Shown: positions 19,024-29,239, counted from the first letter of the stretch. The stretch is DNA of 64,000 nucleotides from Staphylococcus sp. IVB6214 (GCF_025558585.1 NZ_CP094723.1:1364001-1428000), one strand, 5' to 3'. A program made the numbers and translations. The notes: generated from the letters alone by a model not told the origin.

Positions 19024-20235
19024 ATGAATTCAAATGATTTTAATCCAACTTCTCAAAATCAACAAAATAATACACCACCCCCTTCCCCAAAAAAGAATGG
19101 ATGGCTACGTACGATTGTAATTGCACTTATAGCGGGACTTATCGGAGGTGGCATTGCATTTTTAACCATTAGTGGGATTTCAAACTTAACATCATCAGAT
19201 AACCACTCTGGTGCGGATGTCAATGTTGCAAAAAATGAAAAAAGTGGCAATGTATTGGATCAAAAATCAAAGTCTTATCCATCAATCAACGCCATGATTA
19301 AAGACAAATCCCCTTCAATTGTAGGGGTTGTTAATGAACAAAAAGCTGAAAACATAGAAGATTTACTACGAGGCAAGTCAACAGATGCACAACCTTCTGG
19401 AATCGGTTCAGGTGTTATCTATCAACGCAATAAAAAAGAAGCTTTCATTGTCACGAATAACCATGTTATCGACGTAGCATCTTCTATTAAAGTACAACTA
19501 CATAATTCTAAACAAGTGAGCGCTGAACTGGTTGGTACAGACCCACTGACGGATATCGCTGTACTTAAAATTAAAAATCGAAATGATATTAAAGCCATTG
19601 ATTTTGCCGATTCATCAAAAGTAAAAACAGGTGATAGTGTCTTTGCGATGGGTAATCCACTCGGTTTAGAATTTGCGAATACAGTCACTTCTGGTATTAT
19701 TTCAGCAAGTGAACGTACCATTGACGCTGAGACACCAGCAGGAACAAATAAAGTGACAGTACTCCAAACAGATGCAGCAATAAATCCAGGGAACTCAGGT
19801 GGTGCATTGGTTGATGTTAATGGAAACTTAGTCGGCATTAACTCTATGAAAATCTCTGCCCCACATGTTGAAGGGATTGGATTTGCCATTCCAAGTAACG
19901 AAGTCAAATTAGTCATTGAACAGCTCGTCAAGCATGGAGAAGTGAAACGCCCATCAGTTAGGATTGGTATGATTAACGTTACTGATATTCCAGCAACGTA
20001 TCAAAAACAACTTCATGCTGACAGTGGTGTTTATGTTGCTGAAGTCCAACGCAGTCAAAGTGGATTGAAACGTGGTGATATCATCACAAAAATTGATGAT
20101 CAGAAAGTTGAAAACGATTCTGATTTACGTTCATATTTATACAAAAATAAGAAACCGGGAGATTCTGTTAACTTTACAGTGATACGAAATGGTCAATCTG
20201 AAAAAGTAGATGTGACATTAGTGGAATCTCAATAA
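19024..20235 (+). CDS. HtrA-like membrane serine protease with PDZ domain
   Basis: Surface quality-control protease of the DegP/HtrA family. The 403-residue protein starts with a polar, Gln/Asn/Pro-rich cytoplasmic tail, then one membrane anchor (about residues 29-51), a linker, the trypsin-like domain with His in VTNNHVID, Asp in DPLTDIAVLK and Ser in NPGNSGGAL, and one PDZ domain from about residue 305. The triad is complete. It corresponds to the shorter of the two S. aureus HtrA-like proteins, next to tyrS. AAAGGAGGC precedes the ATG. It is a single-gene unit closed by a strong terminator. Confidence 0.93.
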   Translation: MNSNDFNPTSQNQQNNTPPPSPKKNGWLRTIVIALIAGLIGGGIAFLTISGISNLTSSDNHSGADVNVAKNEKSGNVLDQKSKSYPSINAMIKDKSPSIVGVVNEQKAENIEDLLRGKSTDAQPSGIGSGVIYQRNKKEAFIVTNNHVIDVASSIKVQLHNSKQVSAELVGTDPLTDIAVLKIKNRNDIKAIDFADSSKVKTGDSVFAMGNPLGLEFANTVTSGIISASERTIDAETPAGTNKVTVLQTDAAINPGNSGGALVDVNGNLVGINSMKISAPHVEGIGFAIPSNEVKLVIEQLVKHGEVKRPSVRIGMINVTDIPATYQKQLHADSGVYVAEVQRSQSGLKRGDIITKIDDQKVENDSDLRSYLYKNKKPGDSVNFTVIRNGQSEKVDVTLVESQ

Positions 20236-20243
20236 TTAGATAT

Positions 20244-20284
20244 AACCATTGAAATGTTATAGGTAGCATTTCAATGGTTTTTTA
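20244..20284 (+). terminator. htrA terminator
   Basis: Perfect 13-base inverted repeat AACCATTGAAATG / CATTTCAATGGTT followed by TTTTTAT on the plus strand, directly after the stop codon. Confidence 0.9.
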
Positions 20285-20422
20285 TTGATTATCTACTCTA
20301 TCATGATAAATTATTTTTAAAGTTACCTATCATCTTATATTTAGTTATTCATCAAATTTCCATCATCGAAAAACAGTGCTTAAAAAGTAAAAATAACAGC
20401 TGAATTATGAAAAAAGGTACGT

Positions 20423-20438
20423 TATAATGATGCTAGAG
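20423..20438 (+). promoter_or_regulatory. Leader end and -10 box of the CRISPR array
   Basis: TATAAT at 20423-20428 lies ten bases before the first repeat, and the bases just before it read GCTAGAG, similar to the short leader-end motif that directs spacer integration in type II-A arrays. No good -35 is seen 17 bases upstream. This places the leader on the left and transcription on the plus strand. Confidence 0.5.
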
Positions 20439-20607
20439 GTTTTAGTACTCTGTAATTTTAGGTATAAGTGAAACAAAAGGCACAAAGGTTATCACAGGCA
20501 AGGTGTTTTAGTACTCTGTAATTTTAGGTATAAGTGAAACGCAAGCGTGTATGCTGTATCAAATCCTGTTGGTTTTAGTATTCTATAATTTTAGGTATAA
20601 GTGGCAT
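20439..20607 (+). CRISPR. Orphan type II-A CRISPR mini-array, three repeats and two spacers
   Basis: Three 36-base direct repeats lie at 20439-20474, 20505-20540 and 20572-20607, starting GTTTTAGTACTCTG and ending GGTATAAGTGAAAC. The first two are identical. The third differs at repeat position 10 (C to T), position 14 (G to A) and in its last four bases, the degeneration expected at the leader-distal end. Spacers are 30 bases (20475-20504) and 31 bases (20541-20571), unrelated to each other. From memory, the first 27 bases equal the repeat used by S. aureus Cas9. No cas9, cas1, cas2 or csn2 lies anywhere in the window, so the array is either served in trans or a relic. Confidence 0.88.
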
Positions 20608-20800
20608 AAATATTACCACTTATAAATCTCTTTTCAGACGTAATTCTATCGTTTTTTAAGTTTCCTTTAAACTCCCTTCTTTATGATCAAGCGTGTCATC
20701 ATCTTCTCACGTATTCAATAGTTTATAATCTCTTTTTAAATACTTTAACAGACTTTATTCTAGTATTATGATACTTTTTCATTTCAAAATAACTAAAAAT

Positions 20801-20834
20801 GCCAGTGACGACTCGAATAGAGCATGTCACTGGC
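20801..20834 (-). terminator. tyrS terminator
   Basis: Nine-base inverted repeat GCCAGTGAC / GTCACTGGC ten bases past the tyrS stop codon; the minus strand continues ATTTTTAGTTATTTTG. Confidence 0.85.
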
Positions 20835-20843
20835 TTGTTAATT

Positions 20844-22127
<1,284 letters not shown>

Positions 22128-22129
22128 TT

Positions 22130-22345
22130 AAGCATAAAAAAACACCACTCACGTTAATCGTAAGGGCGCAAATGACTGTGCACGGTACCACCATACTTGG
22201 ATCTCATGCGATGATACGTTCATCGCCAAACGCTGAAACATGTCATTGAGATGTATTCACGTACTGGTATACGTTAGTTTTCACCAGCCACTAACTCTCT
22301 ACACTGTATACCCAATCGTTACTTGTTCTCTGCTTCAAATAATTA
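22130..22345 (-). promoter_or_regulatory. T-box riboswitch of tyrS
   Basis: Uncharged tRNA-Tyr pairs with this leader and prevents termination. On the minus strand it contains AGAGAGTTAGTGGCTGGTG (AG-box region, about 22280-22300), the T-box TGGTACCGTG (22181-22190), and a terminator in which ACCGTGCAC pairs with GTGAGTGGT before a run of seven T at about 22134-22141. A GAATAC segment near 22255 places TAC, a tyrosine codon, in the expected specifier position by analogy with the leuS leader. It fills most of the 350-base gap between tyrS and sgtA. Confidence 0.88.
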
Positions 22346-22456
22346 TATATTTAAAAATCATTATATATGCATTGTAACGTATGTCAATGAAAATATCTAG
22401 CATAAGATGTGTATTCAACATTATATGCTATAATATGAGAAATTGGAGGTGCAAAT

Positions 22457-23356
22457 GTGATGAAAGAAATACATCAAATGAACAATAAACAATCAAATAT
22501 TCTTGAAAAGTTTGATCGTTTTTGTCAACTTGTGAAACGCCTGTTTTTTTCATTTATTGCACTGCTTCTTTTAGTCTTATTTTTGTTATTGGGCGTTGCG
22601 ATTGGTTACTTTACAAGCTTAGTATCAGAGTCTCGTGCATTGAATGATGCTTCGCTTATTCAACAAGTGACTGATTTACCAGAAATGGCGCCTATAACTT
22701 CTCCTGATACAGATATTACTGCGCTATATGATGCGCCTGAACCAGTACTTATAGCAGGACCGCATGAAGTATCGCCTTATGTAACATCCGCTTTAGTTGC
22801 AGCTGAAGATGATCAGTTCTATATACATAATGGAATATTACCAAAAGCTGTTATTCGTGCCATATATCAAGATATCTTCCAGCATCAATTTGCAACGGGA
22901 GGAAGTACAATTACACAGCAATTAATTAAAAATCAAGTACTTTCAAACGAGCGCACATACGACCGAAAAGCGAAAGAAATTATGTATGCCTTACGAATTG
23001 AAAAGTTGATGACTAAAGATGAAATACTGTTTACTTATTTAAATCGTGTCCCATTCGGATTAGATACAAATGGACAACATATTACAGGTATTACTTCTGC
23101 ATCATATGGCATTTTTGGTAAACCGCCTCGTTCACTTAATTTAGCAGAATCCGCATATCTGACAGGTTTGTTACAAAGTCCTTATTATTATACGCCATTT
23201 GATTTGAACGGTAACATTCGCTCTGAAAAAGAATTAATGCCTTCTATTAATAGACAACACTATGTGTTAAAACGCATGCGCATTGAACAAAAAATTACAG
23301 ATGACGCATATCAACAAGCATTAAAGTTTGATATCCGAAGTCATCTCTCCCAATAA
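22457..23356 (+). CDS. sgtA: Monofunctional peptidoglycan glycosyltransferase, SgtA type
   Basis: Polymerises lipid II into glycan strands at the outer membrane face without a transpeptidase domain. The 299-residue product has one membrane anchor (about residues 30-56) and a GT51 domain. The catalytic motifs are AAEDDQFYIHNG (about residue 115), GGSTITQQLIKNQ and RKAKEIMYALRIEK; LNRVPFGLDTNGQHITGI follows. SgtA of S. aureus is about 301 residues and also lies beside tyrS; the other monofunctional enzyme, Mgt, is shorter. GGAGG is 7 bases before the GTG at 22457 and 10 before an ATG one codon on, so either may start. Confidence 0.9.
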   Translation: MMKEIHQMNNKQSNILEKFDRFCQLVKRLFFSFIALLLLVLFLLLGVAIGYFTSLVSESRALNDASLIQQVTDLPEMAPITSPDTDITALYDAPEPVLIAGPHEVSPYVTSALVAAEDDQFYIHNGILPKAVIRAIYQDIFQHQFATGGSTITQQLIKNQVLSNERTYDRKAKEIMYALRIEKLMTKDEILFTYLNRVPFGLDTNGQHITGITSASYGIFGKPPRSLNLAESAYLTGLLQSPYYYTPFDLNGNIRSEKELMPSINRQHYVLKRMRIEQKITDDAYQQALKFDIRSHLSQ

Positions 23357-23362
23357 AAAGAA

Positions 23363-23535
23363 GGGGCTGGGACATAGTGCTCAGCTCCTTGCTTTTAAGA
23401 TGTAGAAATAAGTGTAATGGCAGTAGGTGTCTGAAGTGAAAATGCGTTCTTACAAACTTTTTTCACTTCTAGTCACCCTTGCCGGGGTGGGACGACGAAA
23501 TCTTTTATAGCAAAAAGGATTTCTGTCCCACTCCC
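23363..23535. repeat. Intergenic repeat, short copy (family copy 2)
   Basis: Begins GGGGCTGGGACATAG seven bases after the sgtA stop and ends CTGTCCCACTCCC fifteen bases before the fhs stop. It matches the copy at 13771-14061 across its length apart from that copy's internal insertion. Its position between convergent genes suggests it may act as their terminator. The A/T-rich inner arms GAAATCTTTTATAGCAAAAA and GGATTTCTGTCCC recur in the copy at 53841-53892. Confidence 0.8.
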
Positions 23536-23550
23536 TCCTTAGTATTTATA

Positions 23551-25218
23551 TTAGAATAACCCGATTGCATGTCCATCCTCTGTGACATCCATTTTAAGTG
23601 CCGCAGGTTGTTTTGGTAAACCAGGCATTGTCATGATTGCCCCAGTTAATGCAACGATGAATCCTGCACCTGTTTTTGCTTCCAGTTCTCGAATTGTAAT
23701 TTCAAAATCTGAAGGTGCCCCCAATTTAGTTTGGTCATCTGAGAATGAGTATTGTGTTTTGGCCATACAGATTGGGTAGTGATCCCATCCATTATCTTTG
23801 AATTGTTTCAATTGTTTTTGTGCTTTTGAAGTAAATGTTACTTTTGAACCACCGTAAATCTCTTTAACGATTGTTTCAATTTTTTCTTCTAACGGTTGTT
23901 CAAGTTCATATAGATGTTTGAAGTTTTGTGGCTGTTCAACGACTTCAAGTACTTTTTGTGCTAGGTCAACACCACCAGCACCGCCTTTTTCCCATACTTC
24001 TGTCAATGCAAGGTGTACATTATTATCTTTTGCCCATTGTTGTACAGCTTCAAATTCCGCATCCGTATCATGAATGAAAGCATTCAAAGCAATAACAGGT
24101 TCTACACCAAACTTACGAATGTTATTAACATGTCTATCTAAGTTGGCAATACCCGCTTTTACCGCTTCAACATTTTCTTCTTTTAAGTTATCTTTTGCAA
24201 TACCACCGTGCATTTTAAGCGCACGAATTGTCGCAACAAGTACGACTGCATCAGGTTCAAAATCAGCCTTACGTGCTTTAATATCAATAAACTTTTCAGC
24301 ACCTAAATCCGAACCGAATCCTGCTTCTGTCACAACGATATCAGCAAGATCACGTGCCGTTTCTGTCGCAATAATTGAGTTACAGCCGTGTGCGATATTG
24401 GCAAATGGTCCACCGTGAATTAAGGCAGGTGTCCCTTCCATTGTTTGAACTAAGTTCGGCTTAATCGCATCTTTAAGAATCATCGCAAGTGCACCTTCAA
24501 CCCCTAAATCTTTAACAGTAACAGGTTGACGGTCACGTGTATAGCCGATTGTAATTTTAGCAATACTTGCTTTCAAGTCCATGATATCTGTACTCAAGCA
24601 TAAGATAGCCATGATTTCCGAAGCCACTGTAATATTAAAACCGTCTTCACGTGGTACGCCTTGTGTGGGTCCACCAAGACCTACAACGACTTGACGCAAT
24701 GCACGATCGTTCATGTCTAACACACGTTTCCATTCAATACGTCGTTGATCGATGCCTAAAGCGTTTCCTTGATGAATATGATTATCTATAAATGCAGATA
24801 ACGCATTGTTTGCTGTTGTAATCGCATGAAAGTCACCGTTAAAATGCAAATTGATATCTTCCATTGGTAATACTTGTGCATAGCCACCGCCAGTTGCGCC
24901 ACCTTTTATACCAAAAGTTGGCCCCAGTGCAGGTTCACGTAAAGCAACCATAACATTTTGATTGATGTGCTGGAAAGCGTCCGCTAATCCAACTGTCACT
25001 GTTGATTTCCCTTCTCCTGCTGGTGTTGGACTCATCGCTGTAACAAGTACGACCTTCCCTTTTTTGCCCTTCGTTTGAATCTTAGAAATATCAATTTTTG
25101 CTTTGTAATGTCCGTATTGCTCTAAAGCTTCTTCACCAATCCCAGCTTTATCCGCAATCTCTTTAATTGGTTTAAGCGTTGCTTGATTTGCAATTTCTAA
25201 ATCTGATAAATGACTCAC
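23551..25218 (-). CDS. fhs: Formate--tetrahydrofolate ligase
   Basis: Makes 10-formyl-tetrahydrofolate from formate, ATP and tetrahydrofolate, feeding purine and formyl-methionine synthesis. The 555-residue length is exactly that of the family. [14 protein letters not shown] near residue 66 is the ATP-binding loop; [23 protein letters not shown] and the [23 protein letters not shown] C-terminal motif (here near residue 470) are conserved. Translation starts at GTG (25218) with AAGGGG upstream at long spacing. A cre-like palindrome lies about 140 bases upstream. It converges on sgtA across the intergenic repeat. Confidence 0.97.
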   Translation of the reverse strand: MSHLSDLEIANQATLKPIKEIADKAGIGEEALEQYGHYKAKIDISKIQTKGKKGKVVLVTAMSPTPAGEGKSTVTVGLADAFQHINQNVMVALREPALGPTFGIKGGATGGGYAQVLPMEDINLHFNGDFHAITTANNALSAFIDNHIHQGNALGIDQRRIEWKRVLDMNDRALRQVVVGLGGPTQGVPREDGFNITVASEIMAILCLSTDIMDLKASIAKITIGYTRDRQPVTVKDLGVEGALAMILKDAIKPNLVQTMEGTPALIHGGPFANIAHGCNSIIATETARDLADIVVTEAGFGSDLGAEKFIDIKARKADFEPDAVVLVATIRALKMHGGIAKDNLKEENVEAVKAGIANLDRHVNNIRKFGVEPVIALNAFIHDTDAEFEAVQQWAKDNNVHLALTEVWEKGGAGGVDLAQKVLEVVEQPQNFKHLYELEQPLEEKIETIVKEIYGGSKVTFTSKAQKQLKQFKDNGWDHYPICMAKTQYSFSDDQTKLGAPSDFEITIRELEAKTGAGFIVALTGAIMTMPGLPKQPAALKMDVTEDGHAIGLF

Positions 25219-25357
25219 ATTATTCAGCCCCTTAATTCATCATTTAGACATGTGAAAACATTCAAAATATTACATGCCTATCTACTTCATATAATAGCGA
25301 ACTCCTTGTAAATTGTCGAATAATAATTGTATTTGCAAATAATAGAAAATCTTATTT

Positions 25358-25371
25358 TTAAAACGTTTTCA
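25358..25371. promoter_or_regulatory. cre-like CcpA site upstream of fhs
   Basis: TTAAAACGTTTTCA, one base from the cre consensus TGWAANCGNTNWCA, centred on CG. It lies in the 249-base gap between ccpA and fhs, on the fhs promoter side. Confidence 0.55.
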
Positions 25372-25427
25372 TTATCTCTCACCGACAAGTCACAAAATCT
25401 TATGAAATAATTACTTATACATAAAAA

Positions 25428-25456
25428 AACAATGCTGCTAATTAGCATACATTGTT
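25428..25456 (-). terminator. ccpA terminator
   Basis: Imperfect inverted repeat AACAATGCTGCTAA / TTAGCATACATTGTT with seven T following on the minus strand, twelve bases past the ccpA stop. Confidence 0.75.
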
Positions 25457-25467
25457 CTTCAAATCTA

Positions 25468-26457
25468 CTATTTTGTTGTACCTCTATAACGAATAGTATG
25501 TGGTAAAGTTACGTTTTGTTCTGTAATGTCTTCTTTATTCATATATTTTGTTAGCAATCTCATACCTACTGCACCAATATCATATAGCGGTTGAATCACA
25601 CTTGATAACTGTGGACGCACCATTTCAACAAGTCGTGTATTATTAAAGCTTACCACTTGAATATCTTCTGGAACACTTAATCCATGATCTAATGCACCAT
25701 GTACGACACCAATTGCTTGCTCATCACTAATTGACAGTACAGCATCTGGTTGATAATCTTTGATGACTTCGAATGCACGTAGACCATCTTGATATGTTTC
25801 ATTACCTACATAGACAAGATGTTCATCCACAGATAGTCCGTGTTTTTGTAGTGTATTTTTTAATCCTTTTGCGACTTCTTCTTGTGCAACTTTAGAATAT
25901 CCACCACCGATATATGCAAACTTCTTCGCACCTGAATCCAACAATCTTTCAGTGACTTCTTCGCTTGCTTTAACAAAGTCAATATTAACCGAAGCAACAT
26001 CAGCTTCTTTACCGTTTGTTCCTGAAACAACAACTGGAATCGATGCTTTTTTAATTTGTTCTTGAATTTCTTCCGTAATCGTACCACCTAAGAAAATGAT
26101 ACCATCTACTTGTTTACTCAATAAATTATTAAAAATTTCTCCCTCTTTTTTCGGATCATCGTCTGAGTTTGAAATAATTGTATGATATTTATACATCGTC
26201 GCAATGTCTTCAATACCGCGTGCCAACTCTGAGTAATAAATGTTTGAAATATCTGGTATGATAACCCCTACTGTTGTTGTACGTTTACTTGCTAACCCTC
26301 TTGCGACTGCATTCGGACGATAGTTTAATCGTTGAATTACTTCATTTACTTTATCACGTGTTGCTGGCTTTACATTCTGGTTACCATTTACGACACGTGA
26401 GACAGTTGCCATCGAAACGTTCGCTTCACGCGCAACATCATATATTGTGACTGTCAT
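25468..26457 (-). CDS. ccpA: Catabolite control protein A
   Basis: LacI-family global regulator that, with Ser-phosphorylated HPr, binds cre sites to repress or activate carbon metabolism genes. The 329-residue protein begins with the helix-turn-helix [23 protein letters not shown] and hinge [14 protein letters not shown], followed by a periplasmic-binding-protein-like effector domain (about residues 60-329). S. aureus CcpA is 329 residues. AGGAGGC precedes the ATG. Two cre-like sequences lie in its own upstream region, suggesting autoregulation. It follows aroA on the same strand but with a terminator between, so it is a separate unit, as in other staphylococci. Confidence 0.97.
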   Translation of the reverse strand: MTVTIYDVAREANVSMATVSRVVNGNQNVKPATRDKVNEVIQRLNYRPNAVARGLASKRTTTVGVIIPDISNIYYSELARGIEDIATMYKYHTIISNSDDDPKKEGEIFNNLLSKQVDGIIFLGGTITEEIQEQIKKASIPVVVSGTNGKEADVASVNIDFVKASEEVTERLLDSGAKKFAYIGGGYSKVAQEEVAKGLKNTLQKHGLSVDEHLVYVGNETYQDGLRAFEVIKDYQPDAVLSISDEQAIGVVHGALDHGLSVPEDIQVVSFNNTRLVEMVRPQLSSVIQPLYDIGAVGMRLLTKYMNKEDITEQNVTLPHTIRYRGTTK

Positions 26458-26473
26458 TATTTTTTTGCCTCCT

Positions 26474-26487
26474 TGTAAGCGCTATCT
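26474..26487. promoter_or_regulatory. cre-like site overlapping the ccpA ribosome binding region
   Basis: TGTAAGCGCTATCT fits cre at all but one or two positions and is centred on the CG-containing core AAGCGCT. A second, weaker candidate, ATAAAACGCTTTCT, lies at about 26552-26565. Together they would place CcpA on its own promoter region. Confidence 0.5.
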
Positions 26488-26603
26488 ATATTATTATATT
26501 CTGCTTTCATACTATTTTCAAAGTTTAACACAATCTTTTAAAGGATAAAATATAAAACGCTTTCTTGTCAAATTTTTGTCACTAAAATTTTAACAGCAAA
26601 AAA

Positions 26604-26634
26604 ACACAATGGAATTTTTTAGACTCCATTGTGT
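26604..26634 (-). terminator. Terminator of the DAHP synthase gene
   Basis: Perfect ten-base inverted repeat ACACAATGGA / TCCATTGTGT, with seven T-rich bases following on the minus strand (TTTTTTTGCTG). Confidence 0.88.
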
Positions 26635-26647
26635 AATGATCTATAAA

Positions 26648-27739
26648 TTATTTTAATTTCTTCTCATTGTACATTTCAGATAATGGTTTGATTTCATTAT
26701 AGAATGCATTAAATTCATTCAAATCCATCTGCTGGCCACTATCACTCAATGCAACAGAAGGTTCTGGATGTACTTCAGCCATCACACCATCTGCTCCGAT
26801 TGCTAACGCTGCTTTTGCTGCTGGTAACATAATGTCTTTACGTCCTGTACTATGTGTCACATCGACAAGTACTGGAAGATGTGTGCCTTGTTTTAAAATA
26901 GGCACAGCTGAAATATCTAATGTATTACGTGTCGCTTTTTCATAGGTTCTGATACCACGTTCACATAAAATAATATTTTGATTGCCTTGCGCAGCGATAT
27001 ACTCTGCAGCATAAATAAATTCTTCAATCGTTGCACTTAAACCACGCTTCAATAAGATTGGTTTATTTGTGCGACCTGCTTCTTTTAACAGCTCAAAGTT
27101 TTGCATATTACGTGCTCCGATTTGAAAGACATCTAAATATTCATCTGCAAGTGCAAAATGATTAGGATGTACAATCTCACTAACGACATTTAAATCATAC
27201 TTATCTTTAATTTGTTTCAAGATTTTTAAGCCTTCTTCACCAAGACCTTGGAAATCATATGGAGATGTTCTAGGTTTGAATGCACCACCGCGAATAAACT
27301 TTTCGCCTTTTGCATGTAAATCTTTAGCCACTGCTTCCACTTGTTCATAAGATTCAACAGAACATGGTCCGAAGACGAAAGATTTGTGTCCTTCACCAAT
27401 TAAACCTCCATTATTGAATTGCACAATCGTATCTTCTGGTTTTAATTTACGAGAAACATATAAATGCTTTTCATTATCAGATTTTTGTAAATCAGTTGAT
27501 GCTTTAAAGATTTCTTTAAACAACTGCTTAATAACATTGTCGTTAAATGGTCCTTGGTTTTTATCAATCAAAGTATTCAACATTTCTTTTTCACGTTGCG
27601 GATCATAAATCACGGTACTTTGTTTTCTTTTCTCTTCACCAATTTTTTGAGCTAAATGCCCTCGTTTTGTCAGTAACTCAAGTATTTGATCATTGATTTC
27701 TTCAATCTCTGCTCTGTATGCTTCTAATTTATTTGTCAT
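26648..27739 (-). CDS. aroA: Bifunctional chorismate mutase / DAHP synthase
   Basis: Joins phosphoenolpyruvate and erythrose 4-phosphate in the first step of aromatic synthesis, with a fused AroQ-type chorismate mutase that acts as a feedback sensor for chorismate and prephenate. Of 363 residues, 1-85 are the helical mutase ([30 protein letters not shown]), and 100-363 the type I-beta DAHP synthase with [33 protein letters not shown] and [10 protein letters not shown]. The gene is called aroA in staphylococci (aroG elsewhere). The ATG at 27739 is preceded by GAGGTGACAAAT; sixteen upstream codons are not translated. Confidence 0.95.
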   Translation of the reverse strand: MTNKLEAYRAEIEEINDQILELLTKRGHLAQKIGEEKRKQSTVIYDPQREKEMLNTLIDKNQGPFNDNVIKQLFKEIFKASTDLQKSDNEKHLYVSRKLKPEDTIVQFNNGGLIGEGHKSFVFGPCSVESYEQVEAVAKDLHAKGEKFIRGGAFKPRTSPYDFQGLGEEGLKILKQIKDKYDLNVVSEIVHPNHFALADEYLDVFQIGARNMQNFELLKEAGRTNKPILLKRGLSATIEEFIYAAEYIAAQGNQNIILCERGIRTYEKATRNTLDISAVPILKQGTHLPVLVDVTHSTGRKDIMLPAAKAALAIGADGVMAEVHPEPSVALSDSGQQMDLNEFNAFYNEIKPLSEMYNEKKLK

Positions 27740-27880
27740 ATTTGTCACCTCAACGGAATTCTTATATACTTTAAAGCGATAAAACACCTTATTAGATATT
27801 AAGTATCTTAACAGTTATATCACGCTTTTGCAACCTTTGAAAGTGATGTTTATTTAATTTTTAGAAAATTCATTTAAAAA

Positions 27881-27919
27881 GCTATCCCCACTTCCACCGT
27901 TATAGAAGTGACGATAGCC
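27881..27919 (-). terminator. Terminator of the YtxH repeat-protein gene
   Basis: Inverted repeat GCTATCCCCACTTC / GAAGTGACGATAGC (two mismatches) followed by TTTTTAAATG on the minus strand. Confidence 0.8.
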
Positions 27920-27934
27920 ATTTGTTTTTATTAA

Positions 27935-29023
27935 CTAGTTCTTAAAAGTATGTTTTTCAACTTTACTATTTCTTTTTTGTGTTTTTGCTTTGTTTGTTTT
28001 TGGTTTCTTAGCATTTGACGTACGTTTTTTAGGCGTATTTTTTGTTTGTTTTTTAGGTTTTGGCGCAGCTTCGTGCGTAATAACACCATTTTCAAATCTT
28101 GCTTCTCGATGTGTTTGTTTGTTGCGTTGAACTACATCGTTATTACCTTTTGGTTGTGAATTTTTCTTAGATTGTGCTGTTTTCTTCGGTTCTACTTTCT
28201 CAGTTTTTTCTTCTATCTTTGCTGGTTTATCAACAGCCATTACTTGTCTCATTGCTGCCAACGATGAAACTGACACTTCTTCTTTCGCTTTTGGTTCTGT
28301 TTTCTCAGCTTTTTCTTCTACCTTTGCTGGTGTATCAACAGCCATTGCTTGTCTCATTGCTGCTAATGATGAAACAGATACTTCTTCTTTCGCTTTTGGT
28401 TCTGTTTTCTCAGCTTTTTCTTCTACCTTTGCTGGTGTATCAACAGCCATTGCTTGTCTCATTGCTGCCAATGATGAAACAGATACTTCTTCTTTCGCTT
28501 TTGGCTCTGCTTTCTCAGCTTTTTCTGTTTCTTTTTTTGTTACTTCTGAAACAGCTGTATTAGTTGTCATTGCATTTTGACGTGACTTCAATTGTGCTAA
28601 ATCGACAGGTTTATCTTTTTTTGCACCGAAATGATAAGTATCAACAGTTGGTGCTTCTAATTTGTCGCTATCAATTTCTTCTTTGATTGCACGTTGTTGC
28701 GCTTCAAGTTGTTGGGTTGTAGGTCCTTCTGTTTTTTTACTAAGTGCTTGATTCTTGATTTGTTGTGCTTTTTCCTTAATCTCATCTGCTTTTCTTAATG
28801 CTTCTTCTCGAATTTTTTGAGATTGTTTATCGAGATTTGTTAATTCATGCTCCTGTGTATAGTCGATTGCATGATTAACGAAAGGTTTAATGGCATACCC
28901 TACTGCACTTCCAATCAATGTACCTGCTATAAAACTAAGCGCAAAATCCATGTTATTGGTTTGTTTATATTCTGCGTGTCTTTTTTGATTGATTGCATTT
29001 ACCGTTTTATTTTTCTTTTCCAT
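27935..29023 (-). CDS. YtxH-domain protein with tandem charged repeats
   Basis: A 362-residue membrane-associated protein. Residues 27-46 (FALSFIAGTLIGSAVGYAI) form the YtxH-type membrane helix. A coiled-coil-like Lys/Glu/Gln region follows, then about three 35-residue repeats built on KAKEEVSVSSLAAMRQAMAVD, a Lys/Pro/Thr-rich tail and a very basic C-terminus (KKQTKNTPKKRT, NKAKTQKRNSK). An equivalent S. aureus gene at this place was annotated as caldesmon-like, which reflects the low-complexity repeats rather than homology. B. subtilis ytxH and ytxG are general-stress genes and are likewise adjacent. Function unknown; envelope or nucleic-acid contact is only a guess from charge. Confidence 0.8.
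   Translation of the reverse strand: MEKKNKTVNAINQKRHAEYKQTNNMDFALSFIAGTLIGSAVGYAIKPFVNHAIDYTQEHELTNLDKQSQKIREEALRKADEIKEKAQQIKNQALSKKTEGPTTQQLEAQQRAIKEEIDSDKLEAPTVDTYHFGAKKDKPVDLAQLKSRQNAMTTNTAVSEVTKKETEKAEKAEPKAKEEVSVSSLAAMRQAMAVDTPAKVEEKAEKTEPKAKEEVSVSSLAAMRQAMAVDTPAKVEEKAEKTEPKAKEEVSVSSLAAMRQVMAVDKPAKIEEKTEKVEPKKTAQSKKNSQPKGNNDVVQRNKQTHREARFENGVITHEAAPKPKKQTKNTPKKRTSNAKKPKTNKAKTQKRNSKVEKHTFKN
28190..28525 (-). repeat. Three tandem 105-bp coding repeats
   Basis: The segment CAACAGCCAT recurs at 28231, 28336 and 28441, exactly 105 bases apart, and the intervening sequence is nearly identical. Each unit encodes 35 residues, so copy-number change keeps the frame. Near identity at DNA level points to recent duplication and probable strain variation. 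Confidence 0.9.
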
Positions 29024-29188
29024 CTTGCCGTCCTCCTTAACTACTACATCATACTAAGTCATAATCCCGACGAAATAATAAGATTGGACACCACTTATTT
29101 GTTTCCTAGTGCGCCTATTTATGATGACTCAATCTCTATTACACGTCCCACTTATGTATAGAATAGCACCTTTTGATATTAAAAAAAA

Positions 29189-29221
29189 TAGGGTTGCATA
29201 CAAATCTTGTATCAACCCTAC
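29189..29221 (-). terminator. Terminator of the DUF948 gene
   Basis: Inverted repeat TAGGGTTGCATACAA / TTGTATCAACCCTA with one bulge, followed by ATTTTTTTTAA on the minus strand. Confidence 0.85.
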
Positions 29222-29239
29222 ATTTCTAATATTTAAACT

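Larger units (their letters stand above)
20236..20843. other. Gene-free gap of 608 bases with CRISPR array
   Basis: Between the htrA stop and the tyrS stop there is no open frame with a ribosome binding site. The gap holds the htrA terminator, about 150 AT-rich bases, a promoter-like TATAAT, a three-repeat CRISPR array at 20439-20607, about 190 more AT-rich bases without recognisable signals, and the tyrS terminator. No cas gene and no tracrRNA-like anti-repeat was found here. Confidence 0.75.

Noticed and set aside
19422..19931. A 169-codon frame on the minus strand
   Set aside because: Antisense to the HtrA protease domain with intact catalytic triad; no start signal.
22130..22345. A possible small-RNA gene upstream of tyrS
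   Set aside because: The AG-box, T-box and terminator identify it as the tyrS T-box leader.
28190..28525. Regular 105-base spacing that could suggest a CRISPR or satellite array
   Set aside because: The units are contiguous, code in frame for 35 residues, and have no unique spacers.
28174..28563. A 129-codon leucine-rich frame on the plus strand
   Set aside because: It is antisense to the tandem repeats of the YtxH gene; its own repeats are only the complement of those units, and it has no ribosome binding site.
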